NCBI GenBank assembly: GCA_964489645.1
Contig: CAZAZT010000034.1
Coordinates: forward strand, 1 to 30,183
Direction: 5' to 3'
Length of the DNA: 30,183 nucleotides
Origin: JBEEPE01 sp964489645
Lineage (GTDB): Bacteria > Verrucomicrobiota > Verrucomicrobiia > Chthoniobacterales > Chthoniobacteraceae
The position numbers and the translations under genes were made by a program. Shown one piece after another: positions 23,742-30,183 of the stretch (position 1 is the first letter of the stretch; each line of letters opens with the position of its first letter). The notes beneath the pieces are model-generated. The model was given only the letters and a program-made list of their open reading frames with translations, searched no databases and was not told the origin of the DNA.

Positions 23742-25598
23742 ATGTCTTCACCTGAAAAGCATTCTTTCCAAGCGGAGATCGCGCAGTTGCTCGAGATCGT
23801 CATCCACTCGCTCTACACCGATAAGGAGATCTTTCTCCGGGAGCTGGTCTCGAACGCGGCGGACGCGAGTGAGAAGTTGAAGTTCCTCCAGCAGACGGCG
23901 GCGAACGAGATTGTTGATCCTGAGCGCGCGTTGGAGATCCGAGTGGCGTTCGATAAGGACGCGAAAACGGTCACGGTCACGGACAGTGGCATCGGGATGA
24001 CGCACGACGAGTTGGTGCAGAACTTGGGGACGATCGCGCATTCGGGGTCGCGTCAGTTCTTGGAACAGATCAAGAAGCAGCAGGCGGCAGGGGACACGCG
24101 ATTGATTGGCCAGTTTGGGGTTGGGTTTTATGCGGCGTTCATGGTGGCTGACCGGGTGTCGGTGGCGACGCGTTCGTATCGGAAGGATGAGAAGGGATGG
24201 ACGTGGACGAGTGATGGGAAGACGGGGTTTGAGATTGAGGAGACGTCGGATCTTCCGCGGGGGACGCAGATCACGTTGCAGTTGAAGGAGGCGGAGGTGG
24301 ATTTTGCGTCTGAGTGGAGGTTGCGGACGATCTTGAAGAAGTACTCGAATTTTGTGCCGTTCCCGATCCAGCTTGGGGATGAGGTGGTGAATTCGATGCA
24401 GCCGTTGTGGACGCGGAGTGCTTCGGGGATCAGCGCGGAGGAGTACGCCGAGTTTTACAAGTATTTGACGCACGACAGTTCGGAGCCTCAGTTCCGGTTG
24501 CATTTCAATGCGGATGCGCCGATCTCGATTCGGGCTGTGCTGTTTGTACCGGCGAAGAGTCAGGAGCGGATCTCGATGACGCGCTCGGAGCCAGCGGTGG
24601 ATCTGTATTGCAAGCAGGTATTGATCACGCCTGGTGCGAAGGAGTTGTTACCGGAATGGTTACGGTTCTTGAAGGGGGTGGTGGACAGCGAGGACATCCC
24701 GCTGAACATTTCGCGTGAGACGATGCAGGACAGCGCGTTGATGCGGAAGATCAAGGAGGTTTTGACGGGCAAGGTGATCCGATGGTTGGAGGACGAGGCG
24801 AAGGCGGATTCGGACAAGTACGCGGCGTTTTACGGGGAGCATGGTCACTGTTTGAAGGAGGGTGCTGCGACCGATCACGCGAACAAGGAGAAGCTTGCGA
24901 AGCTGTTGCGTTTCAAGAGTTCGCATGTTGAGTCCGACAAGTACACGTCGTTGACGGATTATGTTTCGCGGATGCCGGAGGGGCAGACGGAGATCTATTA
25001 CCTTTCGGCTCCGAACAAGGAGACGGCGTTGGCGAGTCCGTACTACGAGGTGTTCGAGTCGAAGTCGTGGGAGGTCCTCTTTTTGGAGGATCCGAGGGAT
25101 GAGTATGTTTTGGACATGGTCCGAGAGTTTGACGGGAAGAAGTTGGTGGCGGCGGAGAAGGCGGAGGTGACGGTGGATGATGGGAAGAAGAAGGGGGGCG
25201 GGTTGGGAGAGGATGATGCGAAGGCGGTGGCTGGCTACATCAAGGAGACGTTAGGAGCGAAGGTGGGCGAGGTGCGGACGAGTCAGCGTTTGATCGGGAG
25301 TCCTGCTGCGGTGAAGGAGTCGGCTGGGGCGATCCCTGCGAGCATGAAGCGGATGTTGAAAGCGATGGGGCAGGGGGAGGATCGGGAGGACGACGTGCCG
25401 GATTTGGAGATCAATCCGGATCATCCGATCATTGTGCGGTTGAACGCGATCCGATTGGAGAACGTGGATCTGGCGTCTCAGATCGCGTCGCAGGTGTTCG
25501 ACAATGCGATGGTGGGAGCGGGGTTGATGGAGGATCCTCGGACGATGTTGACCCGGTTGAATGCGTTGTTGGAGACGCTTTTGACGAAGAAGGCGTGA
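23742..25598 (+). CDS. htpG: Chaperone protein HtpG (bacterial Hsp90)
   Basis: 618 residues from ATG 23742 (MSSPEKHSFQAEIAQLLEIV), close to the usual 620-630. ATP-driven dimeric cytosolic chaperone. N-terminal GHKL ATPase: FLRELVSNAADASEKLKF (catalytic Glu and Mg-binding Asn), DSGIGMTHDELVQNLGTIAH, IGQFGVGFYAAFMVADRVSV. Middle domain: VRAVLFVPAKS-like segment (IRAVLFVPAKS), EWLRFLKGVVDSEDIPLNIS with RETMQDSALMRKI. C-terminal dimerisation part: LEINPDHPIIVRLNAI. The upstream in-frame extension to 23634 is unconstrained and rejected. Followed by a strong terminator. Confidence 0.97.
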   Translation: MSSPEKHSFQAEIAQLLEIVIHSLYTDKEIFLRELVSNAADASEKLKFLQQTAANEIVDPERALEIRVAFDKDAKTVTVTDSGIGMTHDELVQNLGTIAHSGSRQFLEQIKKQQAAGDTRLIGQFGVGFYAAFMVADRVSVATRSYRKDEKGWTWTSDGKTGFEIEETSDLPRGTQITLQLKEAEVDFASEWRLRTILKKYSNFVPFPIQLGDEVVNSMQPLWTRSASGISAEEYAEFYKYLTHDSSEPQFRLHFNADAPISIRAVLFVPAKSQERISMTRSEPAVDLYCKQVLITPGAKELLPEWLRFLKGVVDSEDIPLNISRETMQDSALMRKIKEVLTGKVIRWLEDEAKADSDKYAAFYGEHGHCLKEGAATDHANKEKLAKLLRFKSSHVESDKYTSLTDYVSRMPEGQTEIYYLSAPNKETALASPYYEVFESKSWEVLFLEDPRDEYVLDMVREFDGKKLVAAEKAEVTVDDGKKKGGGLGEDDAKAVAGYIKETLGAKVGEVRTSQRLIGSPAAVKESAGAIPASMKRMLKAMGQGEDREDDVPDLEINPDHPIIVRLNAIRLENVDLASQIASQVFDNAMVGAGLMEDPRTMLTRLNALLETLLTKKA

Positions 25599-25617
25599 TG
25601 GTGTGATCGAATGAGTG

Positions 25618-25648
25618 GGGGGGCCCGTTTTGCGGGTCCCCCTTTTTT
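25618..25648 (+). terminator. Rho-independent terminator of htpG
   Basis: GGGGGGCCCG (25618-25627) pairs over ten positions (one G-T wobble) with CGGGTCCCCC (25633-25642) around a five-base loop, followed by T6 (25643-25648). It lies 20 bases after the htpG stop and just before the convergent hisS end. Confidence 0.93.
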
Positions 25649-25651
25649 CAT

Positions 25652-26920
25652 TCACGCGTTCGTGCGGGGGGGCGCGGGGGTGAGGAGCGTTTGGACGAGG
25701 GTTTGCGGCGTGGCATCTGTTTCGGCTCGTGTGGCGAGGTGTTTGACCTTGATGGCTGGGAATTCGGCTCCGATCACGACGGCGTGGGTGGCGCGTTTGT
25801 GTTCTGCGGCTTGGAACTGTTTTCCGACCTTTTCGCCGGGAGCGCCGTAGTCGGTGCGAAGGCCTGCATTGCGGAGGAGTTGGATGATGGCGAGGGCATC
25901 GTTTGCGCGTTCCGGTGCAGCGAGGATGACGAACGCATCGAGGGCGGAGGCGGAGGCGAGCCACGCGTTGCGTTGGGCGAGAGCGGTTGGGGTTTCCTCG
26001 ATCAGGTTGGAGAGGACGACATCGCCCATGCCGAATCCGAGGGCGGGAAGCCGGATGCGTCCGTCGCTCATGGTTTCGATGAGGGTGTCGTAGCGGCCGC
26101 CACCGGCGAGTGCGCGCTCATTTTTTGCGCGATCGAACACTTCGAAGACCATGCCGGTGTAGTACGCGAGGCCGCGAACGATGGTCAGGTCGGTTTGGAC
26201 ATAGTTGCGTAAGCCGCGTGCGTCCAGGTTTTGGAGGATGGCGTTGAGTCGAGGGGCTGCGTCTCCGGGGTTCTCGATGAAAGAGTGGATCTGATCGAGG
26301 GAGAGGTTGAATGGAGCGAGTTTAGCGGAGGCCTCTTGAGGGGACATCCGTTCGAGTTTGTCGATGAGCGCGAGGAATGTTGCGAACTGGTCGCCGGAGA
26401 TGTGGTGACGCGCGGCGAAGGTGGTCCAGGCTTCGCGATCGCTGAGTCGAACGACGAAGTCTGAGTCGGAGAGGCCGAGGTCGCGGAGAACGTCGATGAC
26501 GAGGGCGAGGAGTTCTGCGTCGGCGTGTTCGGAGGGGTCGCCGATGATGTCGCAGTTGAGTTGGAGGAATTCGCGGAGTCGGCCGCGTTGTTGTTTCTCG
26601 TATCGGAAGAAGGAGGGCGCGCAGAACCACTTCATGGGTTTTTTGAACTCGCGTTCTTTGGCGACGACCATACGAGCGAGGGTGGGCGTCATTTCTGGGC
26701 GGAGCGCGACGTGTCGATCGCCTTTGTCGATGAAGTCGAAGAGTTGTCCGAGGAGTTCGCCGCCGCTTTTTTTCTTATAGACCTCGACGGATTCGAGGGT
26801 TGGTCCGTCGTATTCGGCGAATCCGTAGCGGGTTGCGGTTTTTCTCCAGTGTTCGAGGATGTGGTTCTTTTTCGCACAATCGTCGGGGTAGAAGTCGCGG
26901 AAGCCGGGAAGAGGGTTCAT
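25652..26920 (-). CDS. hisS: Histidyl-tRNA synthetase
   Basis: 422 residues, ATG 26920. Charges tRNA-His in the cytoplasm. Class II motifs are visible: motif 1 region GFRDFYPDDCAKKN and GGELLGQLFDFIDKGDRHVA, then ALRPEMTPTLARMV, motif 2 FFRYEKQQRGRLREFLQLNC (adenylate-binding Arg), the HisRS-specific LAYYTGMVFEVF and AGGGRYDTL, motif 3 ALGFGMGD. The C-terminal anticodon-binding domain (about 330-415) contains VILAAPERANDALAIIQLLR, GLRTDYGAPGEKVGKQFQAA and THAVVIGAEFPAIKVKHLAT. Head end is 18 bases from the end of the acyltransferase gene, so it probably belongs to the same reverse-strand operon. Confidence 0.97.
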   Translation of the reverse strand: MNPLPGFRDFYPDDCAKKNHILEHWRKTATRYGFAEYDGPTLESVEVYKKKSGGELLGQLFDFIDKGDRHVALRPEMTPTLARMVVAKEREFKKPMKWFCAPSFFRYEKQQRGRLREFLQLNCDIIGDPSEHADAELLALVIDVLRDLGLSDSDFVVRLSDREAWTTFAARHHISGDQFATFLALIDKLERMSPQEASAKLAPFNLSLDQIHSFIENPGDAAPRLNAILQNLDARGLRNYVQTDLTIVRGLAYYTGMVFEVFDRAKNERALAGGGRYDTLIETMSDGRIRLPALGFGMGDVVLSNLIEETPTALAQRNAWLASASALDAFVILAAPERANDALAIIQLLRNAGLRTDYGAPGEKVGKQFQAAEHKRATHAVVIGAEFPAIKVKHLATRAETDATPQTLVQTLLTPAPPRTNA

Positions 26921-26938
26921 GGGATGAGGGGCGGGAGC

Positions 26939-28339
26939 TTAGTGGGGGTCGGGTTGGAGGGGGAGCGTTTCTGGTGGGAGATCGGTTGGTCCGGGGCCGC
27001 CGAGATGGACGATGTGTTCGAGGAGTTGGAGTGCTTGTTGCGGGGGGGAGAGGTGGGCGGATTTGGATGGTTTGGTGAGCGGGTTCCTGTTCCGGAGGGG
27101 TTTGGGGAAGGATGCGGGGTGGGTGATCCTCGGGATTTTGGCGATGCGCGCGGTGCGGAGGAAGGATGGAGCGTGGTGCAGGCAGAGAGCGGCGTCGGCG
27201 TGCAGGGTTTTGAGTTGGGATGCGAGGTGGTCTTGGCTGAGGAGGCTGATGGGGAGGATGGATGCTTGGGGGAGGTGGTCTTGCCAGAAGGAGAGGAGGG
27301 TTGGGGGGCAGACGATGACGAGTTCAGCGTCGGGACGGCCGCGGAGGAGGGCGTGGGTTGCTGGAAGGCAGAGGGTTGCGTTGGGCAGCGAGTCGGGTGA
27401 GGCAAAGAGGATGCGGTAGGGATGTCGGGCGCCATCTGTGATGACGTGGCGTCGGGTGAGGGAGTGGAGGAGTTGGATGGGTTTGCGGGTTTTCCAGCGG
27501 TCGTGGGACCAGAACCAATCGTGGGGCGCCTTTTGGACGATGTGTTCGATGGCGTGGTTGAGGGTTGCGGTGGCGCTTTCGACGTTCTCTTTGTCGATGG
27601 GTATTTCTGGGGAGAAGGAGATTTTCCAGTGTCCGATGCTGGTTGTTTCCACGGAGATGGAGAGGACGGCGGCGTTGGTGCCTTTTGCGAGGATGGGGAT
27701 GAGTGGGGAGGTTGAGGTGATCCGACCGAAGAGGGGGCACCAGACGCCGCCGCGTCCGGCGTGTTGATCGGCGAGGACGCCGACGACGCCGGGAGTTCGG
27801 AGGATGGCAGAGACGCCGGCGAGGCGGCGTCGGTCGAAGAGTTGGAGTCCTTCGGCTTTGCGTTGTTTTCGGATATGTCGGTCGATGCGAGGGTTACGAA
27901 GGGGTTGGTAGACGGCGGCGCAAGCGGTTTTGAAGAGGATGGGGGAGAGTTTGGCGACGAGTTCCCAGTTTGAGGAATGGGTCATGAGGGCGAGGACGCC
28001 GCGACCGGATTTGAGGATGGCGAGGAGACGGTCGAGTCCTTCGATGTGGGTTCGTTCGAGGGATTGTTGGACGGGGCGTCCGGCGAGGTTGACGCCGGCG
28101 AGGATATTGGAGCAGAGGAGGGCGAAGTGGCGTTTTTGGATGGCCCGTTTTTGTTGGGGGGAGAGGGTGTTTCCGAAAGCGAGGTCGAGGTTGGTGAGGA
28201 TGAGGCGTTGGTAGGAGGGGAGGAGGGGGCTGAGGACGCGCCCGAGGAGGTAGCCGAGATGGGCGACGAGCGAGGTCGGGAGGAGGGTGATGATCCCGAC
28301 GGTGGTGCGGTAGAGGGAGTAGGCGAGATGCTCCATCAT
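26939..28339 (-). CDS. LpxL/HtrB-type lipid A acyltransferase fused to partial heptosyltransferase-like domain
   Basis: 466 residues from ATG 28339, whose ATGA overlaps the stop of the upstream oppA-like gene, so translation is coupled; an ATG at 28336 also serves. Residues 1-295 form a lysophospholipid/lipid A acyltransferase: N-terminal membrane helix, LILTNLDLAFGNTLSPQQKR, catalytic THSSNWEL with H121-x4-E126, AVYQPLRNPRIDRHIRKQRK, GVLADQHAGRGGVWCPLFGR, PHDWFWSHDRWKTR. Residues about 307-445 look like the N-terminal half of a GT9 heptosyltransferase (YRILFASPDSLPNATLCLPA, LLRGRPDAELVIVCPP, ADAALCLHHAPSFLRTARIA) but lack the C-terminal ADP-heptose-binding half. The tail is Pro-rich. Predicted membrane enzyme of lipid A acylation; role of the second domain is unknown. 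Confidence 0.85.
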   Translation of the reverse strand: MMEHLAYSLYRTTVGIITLLPTSLVAHLGYLLGRVLSPLLPSYQRLILTNLDLAFGNTLSPQQKRAIQKRHFALLCSNILAGVNLAGRPVQQSLERTHIEGLDRLLAILKSGRGVLALMTHSSNWELVAKLSPILFKTACAAVYQPLRNPRIDRHIRKQRKAEGLQLFDRRRLAGVSAILRTPGVVGVLADQHAGRGGVWCPLFGRITSTSPLIPILAKGTNAAVLSISVETTSIGHWKISFSPEIPIDKENVESATATLNHAIEHIVQKAPHDWFWSHDRWKTRKPIQLLHSLTRRHVITDGARHPYRILFASPDSLPNATLCLPATHALLRGRPDAELVIVCPPTLLSFWQDHLPQASILPISLLSQDHLASQLKTLHADAALCLHHAPSFLRTARIAKIPRITHPASFPKPLRNRNPLTKPSKSAHLSPPQQALQLLEHIVHLGGPGPTDLPPETLPLQPDPH

Positions 28340-29934
28340 TGACGTTTCCAATGGATGAAGCGGAGGGGATGTTCGTCGAGCAGGTTGGGGGTGATTCCGG
28401 CGAGACGAGTGGCGTCGTAGAATTGGATGCCGACCCAGTAGAAGAGCGGGCAGATGGGTGGGTCGGTGTCGACGAGGATGCGTTCGGCTTGGTGGAACAG
28501 GGAGAAGCGTTTTTCGGGATCGGCTTCTGCGGCGGCCTGGTCGATGAGTTGGTCGTAGTCCTTTCTGGACCAACCGGTTCGGTTGTTACCGTCGCCGGTG
28601 ACGAACATGTTGAGGAAGGTGTTCGGGTCGTTGTAGTCGGCGACCCAGCTTGAGCGGCAGAGGTCGTAATCGAGGTTGCTGAGGTTGGAGAGGTAGACGG
28701 TCCATTCGAGTCCGCGGAGGAGGAGTTTGATGCCGAGTTGTTCTTCGAGGGTGCGTTGGATTTCGACGGCGATATCGCGATCGATGTCGGATTCACCGCG
28801 GAAGAGGTAGGTGAGGACGGGGAGTCCTTTCCCGTTGGGGTAGCCTGCTTCGGCGAGGAGTTCGCGGGCTTTGTCGAGATCCCGTTTTGGTGCGGTTGGG
28901 GGTTGGTAGCTTCGACCTGTGTTTGGCGGGACGAAGCTGTGTGCGGGGGTTTCTCCGGCGCGGGTGATTTTCGTTGTGATCCGTTCTTTATCGAAGGCGA
29001 GAGCGAGGGCTTGACGGACTTTGGGGTTCGCGAGGTGTGGGCGTGTGATGTTGAAGCGGATGAAGTAGTTGCCGAGGAAGGGGCCGGAGTGAAAGTCGGG
29101 GCGTTTGCGGAGTTCGTCGATGAGGGCGGTTGGGGCGAGGCCTTTGTCCATCATGAGATCGACTTGGCCTGTGGCGTAGAGGTTGAAGGCGGTGGTTGGG
29201 CGAGAGGCTGGGAGGACGTCGATGGATTGGAGGGGGATGGATTGTGCGTTCCAGTAGCGGGGATTTTTTTCGAGTCGGACGCGATCGAAGAGGCGCCATT
29301 CTTTGAAGAGGAAGGGGCCGTTGCCGACGAAGTGAGCGGTTTGAGTGGCCCAATCGGGATGGGATTCGACGGTTGGCCGATGGACGGGGAGGTAGGTGGA
29401 AAAGGCGCAGAGGTCGAGGAAGTAGGGGGTTGGATTTTCGAGAGTGACTTGGAGGGTGAGGGGGTTGGGGGTGGAGATGCCGAGAGTGGATGCGTCGTTG
29501 ATCTTGCCTTCGTTGAAGGGTTTCGCGTTTTGGATGGGGTAGAGTTGGGAGGCGTATTCGCAACCGGTTTCGGGGCGGAGAGCGCGGGTCCATGCGTAGC
29601 GGAAATCCTCTGAGGTGACGGGGTCGCCGTTGGTCCACGTGGCGTTGTTGCGCAGGTGGAAGGTGTAGATTTTTCCGTCGGCTGAGATGTCCCATCGTTC
29701 GGCGACGCCTGGGAGGATGGTGGCGGTTTCGGAGAAGATGGTGAGTCCTTCGAAGATGGCGTTTGCGATGCGGCTGGTGGGTTGAGCGGAGATGAGTGCG
29801 GGGTCGAGGACTTCGGGTTCGGCGCCGTTGATGAAGACGAGTTCGGCCCGCTGGGGTAGGCGGGAGCAGCCGAGTGTCAAAAAGAAGAGAGCGGTCAGCC
29901 AGATGTGACGCGCTCTCAGGAGGGTTCGGTACAT
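28336..29934 (-). CDS. OppA-type peptide-binding lipoprotein (ABC transporter solute-binding family 5)
   Basis: 532 residues from ATG 29934. Lipoprotein signal: ARHIWLTALFFLTLGC with lipobox LTLGC, Cys 23. The mature part follows the family order: LDPALISAQPTSRIANAIFE, GVAERWDISADGKIYTFHLR, WTNGDPVTSEDFRYAWTRAL, HFVGNGPFLFKEWR, VRQALALAFDKERITT, PAHSFVPPNTG, KARELLAEAGYPNGKGLPVL and SSWVADYNDPNTFLNMF. It should bind oligopeptides or similar solutes in the periplasm. No permease or ATPase genes are nearby, so the transporter must be elsewhere or shared. It is translationally coupled to the acyltransferase gene downstream and lies 24 bases after the Pro/Ala-rich gene. Confidence 0.95.
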   Translation of the reverse strand: MYRTLLRARHIWLTALFFLTLGCSRLPQRAELVFINGAEPEVLDPALISAQPTSRIANAIFEGLTIFSETATILPGVAERWDISADGKIYTFHLRNNATWTNGDPVTSEDFRYAWTRALRPETGCEYASQLYPIQNAKPFNEGKINDASTLGISTPNPLTLQVTLENPTPYFLDLCAFSTYLPVHRPTVESHPDWATQTAHFVGNGPFLFKEWRLFDRVRLEKNPRYWNAQSIPLQSIDVLPASRPTTAFNLYATGQVDLMMDKGLAPTALIDELRKRPDFHSGPFLGNYFIRFNITRPHLANPKVRQALALAFDKERITTKITRAGETPAHSFVPPNTGRSYQPPTAPKRDLDKARELLAEAGYPNGKGLPVLTYLFRGESDIDRDIAVEIQRTLEEQLGIKLLLRGLEWTVYLSNLSNLDYDLCRSSWVADYNDPNTFLNMFVTGDGNNRTGWSRKDYDQLIDQAAAEADPEKRFSLFHQAERILVDTDPPICPLFYWVGIQFYDATRLAGITPNLLDEHPLRFIHWKRQ

Positions 29935-29958
29935 GGAGCGGTACCGTGAGCTGTGATC

Positions 29959-30183
29959 TTATTTTTTATCCCCGTCAGCAGGTGCTGGGGTCGGGGTGGG
30001 AACGGGCGCTGGTTTGACCTCTGCCTTTGGTTCCGGGGCGGGAGCTGGAGCGGGTTTGCTCTCCGTGTTTGGTGCTGGAGCTGGCTTAGATTCTGGCTTC
30101 GGAGCTGGATCTGGGGTTGGGGCTGGAGCTGGAGCTGGAGCTGGAGATGGAGCTGGGGCTGGGGCTGGAGCTGGAGCTGGAGC
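29959..30183 (-). CDS. Pro/Ala-rich C-terminus of an unidentified protein (cut by window edge)
   Basis: A reverse-strand frame ends with TAA at 29959-29961 and is open for 75 codons to the window edge. It encodes alternating Ala-Pro repeats (APAPAPAP..., then PDPAPKPESKPAPAP, PEPKAEVKPAPVPTPTPAPA) and ends DGDKK. Such tails are flexible linkers or spacers, for example in cell-envelope proteins; in this phylum SecG can carry a Pro/Ala-rich tail, but nothing here identifies the protein. It is on the same strand and 24 bases upstream of the oppA-like start, so probably in one operon. Confidence 0.65.
   Translation of the reverse strand, partial: APAPAPAPAPAPSPAPAPAPAPTPDPAPKPESKPAPAPNTESKPAPAPAPEPKAEVKPAPVPTPTPAPADGDKK
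30121..30183 (-). repeat. Degenerate hexamer tandem repeat
   Basis: GGAGCT-type hexamers (GCTGGA with GCTGGG and a GATGGA variant) repeat about ten times and continue past the edge. They encode Ala-Pro pairs in the reverse-strand gene; copy number may vary by slippage. Confidence 0.85.

Noticed and set aside
26525..27400. + strand ORF spanning hisS and the acyltransferase
   Set aside because: Acidic, repetitive translation crossing two well-supported reverse-strand genes.
28738..29613. + strand ORF opposite the oppA-like gene
   Set aside because: Antisense shadow; the lipoprotein on the other strand has a lipobox and family motifs.
30060..30183. CRISPR-like or minisatellite array at the right edge
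   Set aside because: Hexamer repeats with no spacers; they are codons for an Ala-Pro-rich tail.

Overview
The window is GC-rich chromosomal DNA that reads as Verrucomicrobiota (or a close PVC relative). This is inferred from gene content, not from a marker gene search: an EF-hand-tailed sulfatase, a DUF1501 twin-arginine protein, a 3-keto-disaccharide hydrolase (DUF1080) protein, a DUF4388/PATAN response regulator, an acetylxylan-esterase-like hydrolase, and lipid A and lipoprotein genes showing a Gram-negative envelope. A 10-N run at 10819-10828 shows the piece is a draft or metagenomic scaffold. Compositionally the + strand has far more G than C whichever strand is coding, so + strand genes use G/T-ending codons and - strand genes use C/A-ending codons.

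Layout. 1-2543 (-): a secreted glycosidase-like protein, cut by the left edge, and a sulfatase. 2671-3882 (+): a degenerate receiver-DUF4388 protein. 3993-5914: a short accessory islet with balanced G and C, holding a frameshifted MelR/AraC-type regulator, a DUF1573-like relic, a ParE-type toxin-antitoxin pair and an unrecognised remnant. 5915-10040 (+): nagB, a two-domain esterase-like hydrolase and rlmN. 10184-12711 (-): DUF1501 protein (interrupted by the N gap) and argC. 12863-13588 (+): a PHP-family phosphoesterase. 13621-14541 (-): a LysR regulator, divergent from 14606-22766 (+), a long co-directional run of a YggS-type PLP protein, DUF971, cbiD, a secreted His-containing hypothetical, an outer-membrane efflux protein, a CzcA-type RND pump and a DUF1080 protein. 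22796-23686 (-): EamA transporter. 23742-25598 (+): htpG with a clear terminator. 25652-29961 (-): hisS, an LpxL-type acyltransferase fused to a partial heptosyltransferase-like domain, an OppA-type lipoprotein, and the Pro/Ala-rich tail of an unidentified protein running off the right edge.

Themes. Sulfatase, glycosidase-like protein, esterase, NagB and the DUF1080 protein suggest degradation of sulfated, acetylated or amino-sugar polysaccharides. The RND/outer-membrane pair suggests divalent-metal efflux, but no membrane-fusion subunit lies between or beside them. The oddest sequence features are three long poly-G tracts on the + strand (about 12764-12824, 15917-15939, 17602-17636), one inside cbiD and one at the N-terminus of the efflux protein. 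They may be real hypermutable tracts or sequencing/assembly artefacts. I found no CRISPR array, rRNA, tRNA, intact insertion sequence or prophage.
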